From Agromyces tardus (lineage in GTDB: Bacteria; Actinomycetota; Actinomycetes; Actinomycetales; Microbacteriaceae): DNA of 64,000 nt. The notes under the pieces are model-generated. The model was not told where the DNA came from. It saw only the letters and a program-made list of their open reading frames with translations, and ran no database searches. This document shows, in pieces, positions 18,323 to 27,055 of this stretch; within the stretch, counting starts at the first letter, position 1; every line of letters starts with the position of its first letter. The stretch lies in the NCBI RefSeq assembly GCF_003710805.1, contig NZ_RHHB01000003.1, positions 1-64,000 of the forward strand. The letters are read 5' to 3'. Made by a program: the position numbers and the translations under genes.

Positions 18323-18349
18323 CCCCACCAGCGGGCAGCGGGGACCGGC

Positions 18350-19303
18350 TCACTCGGCCCAGTCGAGCGTGCTCCGCTCGGGGAGCTCGTCCCACAGCTG
18401 CTCGAGTCCGGTGCCGTCGGCCGTCATCACCCAGATGGGCGAACCGCCCCCGCCCTCGAACTTGGCGGTCCAGGCGATCCGGTCGCCGTCCGGCGACCAT
18501 GCCGACGCGACCGTGTCCGCAGACAGGGTGTCCTCGAGGATCCGCTGCGGGTCCGAGCCATCGGGCGCCATGAGGTAGATGCCGGGGCCCTGCGGGTTGC
18601 CGTCGCTCCAGAAGACGATGCGTTGGCCGTCGGGCGCCCACCGCCCGCCGGCGTCGTCGCCGCCCGTGGCGGTGAGCTGCGCGAGGCCGGTGCCGTCGAC
18701 GCCGATCGAGTAGAGATCGAGTTCGCCGCCGCCGCCGCGGTCGACGCCGATCAGGAGGCTGCGGCCGTCGGGGGCCCAATCCTGCAGCCCGACGAAGGCG
18801 TCCTGCTCGGCGTAGATCGCCCGTGGTTCGGTGCCGTCGGCATTCATCAGCCAGATGGTGCCGCCGTCGGCTTCGGTGAACGTCGAGAACGCGATGGCGG
18901 AATCGTCGGGCGACCACGCCGCGACCTCCTCGCTCACCTGGGTCGTCGTCAGCCGCACCTCGCCGCTGCCGTCCGCGTTCATCGTGTAGACGTCGCCGTT
19001 GCCCGCGTCGTCGCTGCGGATGAAGATGATGCGGGAACCGTCGGAGGACCATCGGGGGACCGACTCGGCCTCCGGCGTCGTGGTGAGGTTCGCGGCCTCG
19101 TCGCCGCGGTAGGCGACGATGTCGCCGGCATCGACGAACAGGATGGATCCCGTCAACGTCGGAGGGACGAAGGTGGCGGTGGGTTCCTCCGTCGTGGAGG
19201 GGTCCTCCCTCGCGGAGCGTTCCTCCGCGGCGGCGCAGCCCGACAGCGCCGCTCCGAGGGCGAGGGCCGACAGGACCACGGGCGTGGCTGGGACTCGATG
19301 CAT
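18350..19303 (-). CDS. PD40/TolB-like beta-propeller lipoprotein
   Basis: This 317-residue lipoprotein has a signal peptide ending in the lipobox LSGC (residues about 18-21), then a TTEEPTATF linker and about six WD40-like PD40 blades. Each blade contains a form of W(S/A)PDG or MNADGSG (for example PRWSSDGSRIIF, AAWSPDDSAIAF, WAPDGQRIVFWS, SAWSPDGDRIAW). It sits on the outer face of the membrane and probably binds a ligand or protein; the family has no fixed activity. ATG at 19303 is chosen because GGAGG lies eight bases upstream and the lipoprotein signal starts there. It converges on the RND gene. Confidence 0.82.
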   Translation of the reverse strand: MHRVPATPVVLSALALGAALSGCAAAEERSAREDPSTTEEPTATFVPPTLTGSILFVDAGDIVAYRGDEAANLTTTPEAESVPRWSSDGSRIIFIRSDDAGNGDVYTMNADGSGEVRLTTTQVSEEVAAWSPDDSAIAFSTFTEADGGTIWLMNADGTEPRAIYAEQDAFVGLQDWAPDGRSLLIGVDRGGGGELDLYSIGVDGTGLAQLTATGGDDAGGRWAPDGQRIVFWSDGNPQGPGIYLMAPDGSDPQRILEDTLSADTVASAWSPDGDRIAWTAKFEGGGGSPIWVMTADGTGLEQLWDELPERSTLDWAE

Positions 19304-19458
19304 CGTGGTGCCTCCGTCGCTTCCCGTCGCGAACCCGAGCGTGTCGTGCCCTGCCCCGGCGCTCCGCCGGGTGCGGTGCTCGCTCGGCCGCAGCCTAGAC
19401 CGCCTCGGGCGGTGCCGGTAGCCCGGGCCACCACGGTTGCCGGGCGACGTCGCCACGG

Positions 19459-19480
19459 GTTCACCGAAGGTTCACCCAGC
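19459..19480 (+). promoter_or_regulatory. PHO-box-like 11-bp direct repeats
   Basis: GTTCACC occurs at 19459-19465 and 19470-19476, an exact 11-bp period (GTTCACCGAAG, GTTCACCCAGC). This is the form of the PhoP-binding direct repeat units known in streptomycetes. It lies about 55 bp before the GntR start, suggesting induction of gntR-HAD by phosphate limitation. Whether this organism's PhoP uses the same box is inference. Confidence 0.6.
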
Positions 19481-19531
19481 TGTCGTGTCGATCGGCCCCT
19501 GTATGCGCGCCGGGTTCGTAGCGTCGAGGAC

Positions 19532-20305
19532 ATGTCGATCGTCGAGGCGCCGCTGCACCGCAGGGTGACGGAAGAGCTTCGCGCGCGCATCGGCAGCGGC
19601 GAGTGGCCGGTGGGAATGCAACTGCCGAGCGAGGCGGCGCTCTGCCGCGAGTTCGGCACCTCGCGCGGGCCGGTGCGCCAGGCGCTCGCCACGCTGCGCG
19701 CGGAGGGCGTGGTGGTCGGCGGTCGCGGCCGCGCCCCGGTCGTCGGCCGGTTCGTGCCGTCGCAGTCGTTCTCGACGTTCACCTCGTTCACCGAGTGGGC
19801 CCGCAGCATCGGCAAGGCGCCGGGCCAGCGCACGCTCGAGCTCGCGAAACGCCCCGCGACCTCGGTGGTGGCGGGGCTGCTGCGGCTCGGCGAAGGCGGC
19901 GCCGTGATCGACGTGCTGCGGGTGCGCTCCCTCGACGGCGTGCCGACGATGGTGGAGCGGGCGTCGTTCATCCTCGAGGTCGGCCTGCACCTCGCGGACT
20001 TCGACTGCGACTCCGGCTCGCTGCACGCGCACCTCACGAGCCGCGGCATCGACCTGCGACGCGCGCGCCACACGATCGACGCCGTCGCGGCGAACCGGCT
20101 CGACGCCGAGGTGCTCGGGATCGCCACGGGGTCCCCGCTGCTGCGCGAGCGCCGCCTCACGTGCGACGGCGCCGGGCGACCGCTCTGCGTCGCCGAGGAC
20201 CGCTACCGCCCCGAGCTCGCGAACTTCGCCATCGAGAACGAGGTGGACCGGCGCACGCCGCTCACCCGTGCCGACCCCACCCATGACAGGAGCGCCCATC
20301 CATGA
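19532..20305 (+). CDS. GntR-family (HutC/UTRA) regulator
   Basis: This 257-residue regulator has an N-terminal winged helix (residues 8-72: LHRRVTEELRARIGSGEWP, PSEAALCREFGTSRGPVRQAL) and a UTRA ligand domain (about 85-240: RTLELAKRPATSV, then LRERRLTCDGAGRPLCVAEDRYRPE). UTRA proteins sense small metabolites such as sugar phosphates, phosphonates, histidine-pathway intermediates or fatty acids. The gene overlaps the following phosphonatase-like HAD gene by ATGA, and a PHO-box-like repeat precedes it. A phosphorus-related ligand, as for PhnF, is therefore a reasonable guess. Confidence 0.85.
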   Translation: MSIVEAPLHRRVTEELRARIGSGEWPVGMQLPSEAALCREFGTSRGPVRQALATLRAEGVVVGGRGRAPVVGRFVPSQSFSTFTSFTEWARSIGKAPGQRTLELAKRPATSVVAGLLRLGEGGAVIDVLRVRSLDGVPTMVERASFILEVGLHLADFDCDSGSLHAHLTSRGIDLRRARHTIDAVAANRLDAEVLGIATGSPLLRERRLTCDGAGRPLCVAEDRYRPELANFAIENEVDRRTPLTRADPTHDRSAHP

Positions 20306-20823
20306 TCACCCTCGCCGTGCTCGGCTTCGCCGGGACCACCATCGCACGGCGATCCGACGGCGAGCTGCACCCGCCGGTGCCGGTGCGCGGTGCCGCCGAG
20401 ACATTCGCCGAGCTGCGGCGACGCGGCGTGAAGGTCGCCCTGATCACGGACCTGCCGCACGAGACGGCCGAGGAGCTGCTCGGCGAGCTCGGCTGGACGG
20501 TCGGCGACGACTCCGGCCGGCGCGTCGGCGCGGTGGACGCGCTCGTCTGCGCCGACGAGGTCGCGGCCGGGCGGCCAGCCCCGTACCTCGTGCATCGCGC
20601 GATGGAGCGCACGGGCATCCGTGACGTGCGCCAGGTGCTCGTCGCGGGCGACACGCTCGCCGCCCTCGAGACCGGTCGTGCCTCGGGCGCGCGCTTCGTG
20701 ATCGGCGTGCTCACGGGCGCCGCCCGTCGCGAGGAGCTCGCAGCGGGGCCGCACGACGCGATCCTCGCGAACGTCACGGAGCTCATCGCGCTCGCCGTTC
20801 CGGCGGCACCGCTGCGCACCTGA
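20302..20823 (+). CDS. Phosphonatase-like HAD protein lacking the catalytic Asp
   Basis: This 173-residue HAD-fold protein matches phosphonatase-like hydrolases: LGFAGTTI at the start, LITDLP (motif II region), CADEVAAGRPAPYLVHRAME and the terminal VAGDTLAALETGRASGA. Active members have Asp as nucleophile in FD(L/I)AGTT; here that position is Gly8 (VLGFAGTT). The family Asp in motif III (GDT) is kept. The chain is also shorter than the roughly 220 residues usual in the family, because much of the cap between motifs I and II is missing. It is therefore probably not a hydrolase and may bind a ligand or serve its partner GntR regulator, with which it is translationally coupled. Confidence 0.8.
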   Translation: MITLAVLGFAGTTIARRSDGELHPPVPVRGAAETFAELRRRGVKVALITDLPHETAEELLGELGWTVGDDSGRRVGAVDALVCADEVAAGRPAPYLVHRAMERTGIRDVRQVLVAGDTLAALETGRASGARFVIGVLTGAARREELAAGPHDAILANVTELIALAVPAAPLRT

Positions 20824-20846
20824 GGCCTCCCGGCACGACGCCGCGG

Positions 20847-20877
20847 CGGCGCCGTCCCGTGGAGGGGAGCGGCGCCG
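20847..20877. terminator. Possible hairpin between convergent genes
   Basis: Two copies of the self-complementary octamer CGGCGCCG (20847-20854 and 20870-20877) can pair with each other across 15 bases between the HAD gene and copB. Weakly supported. Confidence 0.35.
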
Positions 20878-20907
20878 TCGGTCGTGAGCGCGCGGCGAGC
20901 GGATGCC

Positions 20908-23217
20908 TCAGCGCGCCCGTTCGAGCACGGCCCGGGCCGAGGCATCCGGTCGCAGGTCGAGGCGCCGCAGGAGCTGCGCGTTCGCCGCGACGATGACCGT
21001 CGAGAGCGACATGAGGATCGCGCCGACCGACATCGGCAGCACGAACCCGATCGGGGCGAGGATGCCCGCGGCGAGGGGCACCGACACCATGTTGTAGCCG
21101 GCGGCCCACCACAGGTTCTGCTGCATCTTGCGGTAGCTCGCCCGCGACAGCTCGATCACCGAGAGCACCGAGCGCGGGTCGCTCGACGCGAGGATGACCC
21201 CGGCCGAGGCGATCGCGACATCCGTGCCCGCGCCGATCGCGATGCCCACGTCGGCCTGCGCGAGGGCCGGGGCATCGTTCACGCCGTCGCCGACCATCGC
21301 GACCGAGAGGCCCTCCGCCTGCAGCTCCTGCACCTTGGCGGACTTGTCCTCGGGGCGCACCCCGGCGAAGACGCGGTCGATGCCGAGTTGCCCGGCGACG
21401 GTGTTCGCCACCGGCTCCGCGTCGCCCGTGATCATCACGACCTGGATGCCGAGCGCGTGCAGGGCCTCGACGGCCTCGCGGGACTCCGGGCGGATCTCGT
21501 CGGCCAGCGCGATCGCACCGGCGACGTCGCCGTCGACGAGCACGTGGAGCACGGTCTGGCCCGCCTCGCTCCAGCCGGCGGATGCCGCGAGCGGCTGCTT
21601 CCCGGCCCGTGCGAGCAGTCCGGGGCCGCCCACCTGGACGCTGCGCCCGTCGACCTGCGCGTGCACGCCGACCGCGGCGGATGCCTCGAATCCCGAGGCC
21701 GTCGGCACGGCGAGACCGCGCCGAGCAGCGTCCGCGACGATCGCCTTGGCGAGCGGGTGCTCGGAATCGCGTTCCGCGGCCGCCGCGATCGACATGAGCC
21801 GGTCGGGGTCGAATCCCGGCACGGCCACGGCATCCGTGACCGCCGGCTCGCCCTTCGTGAGGGTGCCCGTCTTGTCGAAGAGCACGGCCTGCACGGTCCG
21901 CATCGTCTCGAGGGCGAGGCGGTCGGTGACCAGCACCCCGCCGCGGGCGGCACGCTCGGTCGCGATGGAGACGACGAGCGGGATCGCGAGCCCGAGGGCG
22001 TGGGGGCACGCGATCACGAGCACGGTGATGGTGTGGATCACGGCGTCCTCGTCGTCGCCGAGGAGCACCCAGGCGATCGCCGTGATCACCGCCGCGCCGA
22101 GCGCGAACCAGAACAGCCAGCCCGCTGCGCGGTCGGCGAGGCGCTGGGCGCGCGAGCTCGAGGCCTGCGCCTGCGCGACGAGCCGCTGGATGCCGGCGAG
22201 CGCGGTGTCGTCGCCGACCGCATCGACGCGCACGCGGATCGCGGTGTCGGTCGCGACCGTACCGGCGACCACGTGGTCGCCCGGGCCGCGGCTCACCGTG
22301 GCGGACTCGCCCGTGATCATGGACTCGTCGACCGCCGCGGTGCCGTCGACGACCTCGCCGTCGGCGGGCACGCGTCCGCCGGGGCGCACGATCACGACGT
22401 CGCCCACCGCGAGGTCGGACGGCGACACGATCTCGATCGTGTCGGCGCCGGCGGTCGAGGCGCCGGTCGGGCCCGTCGAGACCCGCTCCGCCTCGTCGGG
22501 CAGCAGCGCCGCGAGCGCGTCGAGCGCCGACGAAGCCTGCATGATCGAGCGCATCTCGATCCAGTGGCCGAGCAGCATGATCACGATGAGGAGCGCGAGC
22601 TCCCACCAGAAGTCGAGGTGGTGCGGCAGCAGGCCGATGGTCGCGCCGAGCGACGCGAAGTATGCGACCGTGATCGCGAGGCCGATCAGCAGCATCATGC
22701 CGGGCTTGCGGGCCTTCAGCTCCGACCAGGCCCCCGTGAGGAACGGCTTGCCGCCCCAGAAGTACATGACCGTGCCGAGCGCGGGGGAGATCCAGGGCAC
22801 GATGGCCCAGTCGGGCAGCTCGTAGCCGAGCAGGTCGGCGAACATGCCCGAGAAGGCGATCGTGGGGATCGCGATGACGAGCATGATCCAGAAGAGGCGG
22901 CGGAACTGGCCGACGTGGTCGCCGTGGCCGCCGCCGTGTCCGGCATGCATGTCGTGTCCGGCGTGCATGTCGTGTCCGGCGTGCGTGTCGTGGCCGGCGT
23001 GCGTGTCATGCCCCGCGGATGCCTCGTGGCCGGTGCCCGCGTGCAGGTCGTGCCCAGCGTGCATGTCGTGTCCCGCGTGCATGTCGTGGCCGGCGTGCAT
23101 GTCGTGCCCCGCGTGCATGTCGTGCGCCGCGGCATCCGCATCGTCGCCCTGCGTCGCAGGTTGCACCGCGGACGAGCCGCCGTGGTGCTCGTGCATGTCG
23201 TCACGTGTCATGCTCAT
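20908..23217 (-). CDS. copB: CopB-type copper-exporting P1B ATPase with His-rich N-terminus
   Basis: This 769-residue heavy-metal ATPase would pump copper (probably Cu+ or Cu2+, possibly Ag+) out of the cell. The metal-binding membrane motif is CPH (404-406), the mark of the CopB/P1B-3 class, not CPC. Other motifs are TGES (302-305), the phosphorylated D448 in DKTGTLTKG, SEHPLAKAI (HP locus) and GDGVNDAPAL. In place of a ferredoxin-like metal domain the first 100 residues are a run of HDMHAGH units, with about 30 histidines, likely to gather metal. A CsoR-like palindrome lies 32 bp upstream of the start. An ATG two codons in is an alternative start. Confidence 0.92.
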   Translation of the reverse strand: MSMTRDDMHEHHGGSSAVQPATQGDDADAAAHDMHAGHDMHAGHDMHAGHDMHAGHDLHAGTGHEASAGHDTHAGHDTHAGHDMHAGHDMHAGHGGGHGDHVGQFRRLFWIMLVIAIPTIAFSGMFADLLGYELPDWAIVPWISPALGTVMYFWGGKPFLTGAWSELKARKPGMMLLIGLAITVAYFASLGATIGLLPHHLDFWWELALLIVIMLLGHWIEMRSIMQASSALDALAALLPDEAERVSTGPTGASTAGADTIEIVSPSDLAVGDVVIVRPGGRVPADGEVVDGTAAVDESMITGESATVSRGPGDHVVAGTVATDTAIRVRVDAVGDDTALAGIQRLVAQAQASSSRAQRLADRAAGWLFWFALGAAVITAIAWVLLGDDEDAVIHTITVLVIACPHALGLAIPLVVSIATERAARGGVLVTDRLALETMRTVQAVLFDKTGTLTKGEPAVTDAVAVPGFDPDRLMSIAAAAERDSEHPLAKAIVADAARRGLAVPTASGFEASAAVGVHAQVDGRSVQVGGPGLLARAGKQPLAASAGWSEAGQTVLHVLVDGDVAGAIALADEIRPESREAVEALHALGIQVVMITGDAEPVANTVAGQLGIDRVFAGVRPEDKSAKVQELQAEGLSVAMVGDGVNDAPALAQADVGIAIGAGTDVAIASAGVILASSDPRSVLSVIELSRASYRKMQQNLWWAAGYNMVSVPLAAGILAPIGFVLPMSVGAILMSLSTVIVAANAQLLRRLDLRPDASARAVLERAR
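22936..23127. repeat. 18-bp minisatellite encoding the CopB histidine repeats
   Basis: Near-identical 18-bp units (variants of CATGTCGTGTCCGGCGTG) run in tandem on the plus strand and encode HAGHDM on the minus strand. There are about ten units, with T and L variants near the middle. The run is fully in frame; gain or loss of units would change only the number of histidines. Confidence 0.85.
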
Positions 23218-23248
23218 CGATCTTCCTCCTTCGGGAGTGCTGCGATCA

Positions 23249-23263
23249 TACCCCCTGGGGGTA
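23249..23263 (-). promoter_or_regulatory. CsoR-like copper operator
   Basis: TACCCCC-T-GGGGGTA is a 15-bp palindrome with one central base, 32 bp upstream of the copB start. It has the GC-rich TACCCC...GGGGTA form bound by CsoR-family copper repressors. No csoR gene lies in this window, so the repressor must be encoded elsewhere. Confidence 0.75.
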
Positions 23264-23379
23264 CTGCTTCACCACCCTCAACCACGGTCGGAGCGCAGAT
23301 GTTCCCGATTCCGCAGCCGGGAATGCGCAGTGCCTTCCGGCCCTTGCGGCGCGTCGACCGGCCCCCGCAGGATGAGCCC

Positions 23380-26232
23380 ATGGCGACCCCGCGCGACCTG
23401 TCGACGGCCTCGCTCGACCCGGCGCGAACGGATGCCGCCGACGTCGCCCGGGCCCTGCTCGTCGATCCCGAACGCGGCCTCACAGCCGAGGAGGCCGCGC
23501 GCCGCCTCGCCCACCACGGACCGAACGAGCTGCGCGCCGCCGCGAGCACCCCGCTGTGGCGCCGGCTGCTCGCCCAGTTCTCCGATCCGCTGATCCTGCT
23601 GCTGCTCGCGGCGGTCGTGATCTCCGTGATCGCCTGGCTGATCGAGGGAGCCGTCGGTGCGCCGATCGACGCGATCGTCATCGTCGCGATCCTCGTGCTC
23701 AACGCGGTGCTCGGCCTCGTGCAGGAGTCCCGCGCCGAGCACGCGGTCGCCGCGCTCGCGGTGATGACCCAGGCCCGCTCGACCGTGCTGCGCGACGGCG
23801 AGCTGCGCACCGTGCCCAGCACCGAGCTCGTGCCCGGCGACATCCTCGTGCTCGCCGAGGGCGACCAGGTCGGCGCCGACGCGCGCCTGTTCCGTGCCGC
23901 CGCGCTGTTCGTCGCCGAGGCCTCGCTCACCGGCGAGAGCGAGGCGGTCGAGAAGCATCCCGACCGCATCGACGAGGTCGTGCCGATCGGCGACCGGCGC
24001 GACATGGTCTTCAAGGGCACCGCGGTGAGCCGCGGCACGGGCGGCGCGATCGTCACCGCCACCGGCATGGCGACCGAGATGGGCGCGATCGCCACGATGC
24101 TCGACGCGACCGTCGAGCAGCCGACGCCCCTGCAGCAGGAGGTGTCGCACCTGGGCCGGCTGCTCGGCCGCATCGTGATCGGCATCGCGATCGTCGTGAT
24201 GGTCACGATCGCGCTCATCGAGGGGATCCGCACCCCCGCCGATGTCGTGACGGTCCTGCTGCTCGGCGTCTCCCTCGCCGTGGCCGCGGTGCCGGAAGGG
24301 CTCCCGGCGATCCTCTCGGTCGTGCTCGCGCTCGGCGTGCAGCGCATGGCGAAGCGCAACGCCGTCGTCAAGCGGCTCTCGAGCGTCGAGACGCTCGGGT
24401 CGGCCTCCGTCATCTGCACCGACAAGACGGGCACGCTCACGACGAACCAGATGACGATCGAGCGGATCGTCACGGCGTCGGGCACCGTCGACCTGAGCGG
24501 CGTGGGCTACGCGCCCGTGGGTCGCGCCACCGACCACGGCCACGACCTCGCCGCGGGCCCGCTGCGGCTCGAGGCGCAGATCGTGCTCGGCGCCGGCTCC
24601 CTTGTGAACGACGCGCAGCTGGCCCAGCACGACGGGGTCTGGGAGATCGAGGGCGACCCGACGGAGGCCGCATTCCTCGTGGCGGCGCGCAAGCTCGGCG
24701 GCACTCGTGAAGAGACGGCACGGTACGGGCGCGTTGCCGAGGTGCCGTTCAGCTCCGAGCGCAAGATGATGTCGACGGCGCATCGCCACGAGAACGGCGA
24801 CCTCGTGGTGCTGAGCAAGGGCGCGCCCGACGTGCTGCTGCGGCACTGCACACGCCTGCAGCTCGGCGCGCGGATCGTTCCGCTCGACCCGGTGCGCCGG
24901 GCGCGCGCGCTCGCCGACATGGAACTGCTCTCGGAGGAGGCGTTCCGCACGCTCGGCGTCGCCTACCGACCGGCGCCCGAGCTCGAGGGCACCGGCGGGG
25001 GTGCGGATGCCGCCGACTTCGACGAGTCCGCCGAGCAGGACCTCGTGTACGCCGGCGTCGTGGGCATCCTCGATCCGCCCCGCCCCGAAGTGCGACCCGC
25101 GATCGCCGAGGCGCGCGCCGCCGGTATCCGCGTGGTCATGATCACGGGCGACCACCCGGCGACCGCCGCGCGCATCGCCCGCGACCTCGGCATCATCGAC
25201 GACGAGGGCATCGCCCTGCCGGGCGCGCGCATCGACGGCATGGACGAGCACCAGCTGCGCGACGCCGTGCGCACCGTCTCGGTGTTCGCTCGCGTCTCGC
25301 CCGCGCACAAGCTGCGCATCGTCGACGCGCTGCAGGCGGAGGGACTCGTCGTGGCCATGACGGGCGACGGCGTGAACGACGCGCCCGCCCTGAAGTCGGC
25401 CGACATCGGCATCGCCATGGGGGTCACGGGCACCGAGGTCGCCAAGGAGGCGGCGAACATGGTGCTCGCCGACGACGACTTCGCGACGATCGTGCATGCG
25501 GTGCGCGAAGGCCGGGTGATCTTCGACAACATCCGCAAGTTCCTGCGCTACCTGCTCTACGGGAACATGGGCGAGGTGCTCACCGTGTTCCTCGGCGTCG
25601 TGTTCGCCGGGCTGCTCGGGTTCACCCACGCGTCCGCCGACGGCATCGTGCTGCCGCTGCTCGCGACGCAGATCCTCTGGATCAACCTCGTGACCGATTC
25701 GGGTCCCGCGCTCGCGATGGGCGTCGACCCCGAGATCGACGACGTCATGACCCGGCCACCGCGAGGCCTGCACGACCGGGCGATCGACCGGGGCATGTGG
25801 ATCGGCATCGCGATCACCGGTCTCGTGATCTCCGTCGTCACGCTGCTCACGATGGACGTGTTCCTTCCCGGCGGCCTCATCCCCGGCGGCACCGACACCT
25901 TCGACGTCGCTCGCACGGCGGGCTTCACGACGCTCGTGTTCGCGGGCCTCATCATGGCGTTCAACGCGCGCTCGGCGACCTCGAGCGCGTTCCGCGGCTT
26001 CTTCGCGAACCGATGGCTGTGGGGCGCGGTCGTGCTCGGGGTGCTGCTGCAGGTGGCCGTGGTCTCGCTGCCGCCGCTGCAGGTGGCGTTCAGCACCGCG
26101 AGCCTCGACGGCGTGCACTGGGCGGTGTGCGCGGCGATGGCGTCGGTCGTGCTCTGGGTCGAGGAGCTCCGCAAGCTCGGCCTCCGGCTGCTGCGGCGCA
26201 GGCGGGCGGATGCCGCGGCGCACGCCCGCTGA
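23380..26232 (+). CDS. P2-type cation-transporting ATPase (Ca2+-ATPase-like)
   Basis: This 950-residue P-type ATPase resembles bacterial PMR1/SERCA-like pumps. TGES is at 184-187 in the actuator domain, and the ion-site motif PEGLP at 305-309 in helix 4 is typical of calcium pumps. The phosphorylated D348 lies in CTDKTGTLT, followed by KGAPD, MITGDH and MTGDGVNDAPAL, and IADDDFATIV before the final helices. The C-terminal membrane half (NLVTDSGPALAMGVD) is intact, with about ten helices in all. It probably exports Ca2+; Mn2+ or Mg2+ uptake cannot be excluded. It is divergent from copB, whose operator lies in the shared 162-bp gap, so copper control of this gene is also possible. Confidence 0.88.
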   Translation: MATPRDLSTASLDPARTDAADVARALLVDPERGLTAEEAARRLAHHGPNELRAAASTPLWRRLLAQFSDPLILLLLAAVVISVIAWLIEGAVGAPIDAIVIVAILVLNAVLGLVQESRAEHAVAALAVMTQARSTVLRDGELRTVPSTELVPGDILVLAEGDQVGADARLFRAAALFVAEASLTGESEAVEKHPDRIDEVVPIGDRRDMVFKGTAVSRGTGGAIVTATGMATEMGAIATMLDATVEQPTPLQQEVSHLGRLLGRIVIGIAIVVMVTIALIEGIRTPADVVTVLLLGVSLAVAAVPEGLPAILSVVLALGVQRMAKRNAVVKRLSSVETLGSASVICTDKTGTLTTNQMTIERIVTASGTVDLSGVGYAPVGRATDHGHDLAAGPLRLEAQIVLGAGSLVNDAQLAQHDGVWEIEGDPTEAAFLVAARKLGGTREETARYGRVAEVPFSSERKMMSTAHRHENGDLVVLSKGAPDVLLRHCTRLQLGARIVPLDPVRRARALADMELLSEEAFRTLGVAYRPAPELEGTGGGADAADFDESAEQDLVYAGVVGILDPPRPEVRPAIAEARAAGIRVVMITGDHPATAARIARDLGIIDDEGIALPGARIDGMDEHQLRDAVRTVSVFARVSPAHKLRIVDALQAEGLVVAMTGDGVNDAPALKSADIGIAMGVTGTEVAKEAANMVLADDDFATIVHAVREGRVIFDNIRKFLRYLLYGNMGEVLTVFLGVVFAGLLGFTHASADGIVLPLLATQILWINLVTDSGPALAMGVDPEIDDVMTRPPRGLHDRAIDRGMWIGIAITGLVISVVTLLTMDVFLPGGLIPGGTDTFDVARTAGFTTLVFAGLIMAFNARSATSSAFRGFFANRWLWGAVVLGVLLQVAVVSLPPLQVAFSTASLDGVHWAVCAAMASVVLWVEELRKLGLRLLRRRRADAAAHAR

Positions 26233-26250
26233 ACGGCGCTCGCTGCGGGC

Positions 26251-26982
26251 TCAGGCCCCCGGCGACCCGGTCAGCTCGCGCCGCAGGAACGCGTCGACGC
26301 GCGTCCAGGCCTGCGCCGCGGCATCCGGATCGGGCCCCATGCCGCGGATGCGCAGGAACGGCCGGGCCCACCACCAGCCCGCAGGCCGGTCGTTGAGGAA
26401 CGCGTGGTTCGCGCCGGGGTACTCCGTCACGTCGTGGCGGATGCCGCGGGCCTCGAGCGCCGTCTCGAGCTTCGCCGCCGCGCCGGGAAGCGCGCGGTCC
26501 GCGCCGCCGTAGCTCGCCACGACCGGGCAGGCGCCCTCGAGGGCGGCGTCGAGGTCGTCGGGCAGCATCCCGTAGTTCACGGATGCCGCTTCGAACCCGC
26601 GTGACGCGGCGAGCAACGCGAACCCGCCGCCGAGGCAGAACCCGATCACGCCCACCGCGCGCGTGCAGTCGGGCCGGTCGAGCAGCGCCGTCCGCGCCGC
26701 CTCGATGTCGGAGAATGCGGCGCCCCGGCCCGACCGGAGCGCCCGGACGGTCGCGACGAGGCAGCGCCGGGCACCGCCCCGCCAGTAGAGGTCGGGCATG
26801 AGGGCGAGGTACCCCATGCCCGCGAGCCGCCGCAGGTGCGCGCGCATCGCGTCGTCCACTCCGAAGATCTCGTGCACCACGACGAGCGCGGGCCAGGGGC
26901 CCGCGCCCTCGGGCACGGCGAGCACCGCGCCGAACGCGCCCTCGGTCGAGGTCAGCTGCACGTCCGCGAGTTCGATGGCCAT
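26251..26982 (-). CDS. Dienelactone hydrolase-family protein
   Basis: This 243-residue alpha/beta hydrolase has the dienelactone hydrolase triad visible as C116 (GFCLGGG), D162 (GGAD) and H193 (GANHAF), together with VVVHEIFGV near residue 34. Members cleave dienelactone in chloroaromatic breakdown, but many genomic copies act on other esters. No aromatic-ring cluster adjoins it, so the true substrate is open. The ATG at 26982 gives a normal N-terminus; the frame stays open further upstream, but that part is not conserved in look. It lies 18 bp from the end of the calcium-type ATPase, convergent. Confidence 0.85.
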   Translation of the reverse strand: MAIELADVQLTSTEGAFGAVLAVPEGAGPWPALVVVHEIFGVDDAMRAHLRRLAGMGYLALMPDLYWRGGARRCLVATVRALRSGRGAAFSDIEAARTALLDRPDCTRAVGVIGFCLGGGFALLAASRGFEAASVNYGMLPDDLDAALEGACPVVASYGGADRALPGAAAKLETALEARGIRHDVTEYPGANHAFLNDRPAGWWWARPFLRIRGMGPDPDAAAQAWTRVDAFLRRELTGSPGA

Positions 26983-27055
26983 GCTCGATTCAAGCGCGCT
27001 CCGCCCTGCGTGAACAGCAGCGCGCGGTGCGGCATCCGTCTGGTTCGATGGCGGA

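Noticed and set aside
14969-18328. Long open frame antisense to the RND gene (over 1,100 codons)
   Set aside because: Composition is Arg/His/Asp-rich as expected for the complement of a high-GC gene; no domain is readable, and the plus strand encodes a clear RND permease.
22936-23127. Tandem 18-bp units considered as iterons or an array
   Set aside because: They lie wholly inside copB and encode histidine repeats; no replication or cas gene is near.
20884-23379. Open frame running 832 codons in front of the calcium-type ATPase start
   Set aside because: It is antisense to the whole copB gene and has shadow composition. The ATPase family start fits ATG at 23380.
23278-26223. 981-codon open frame antisense to the calcium-type ATPase
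   Set aside because: No recognisable domain, biased Arg/His/Glu content; it is the complement of conserved P-ATPase motifs.
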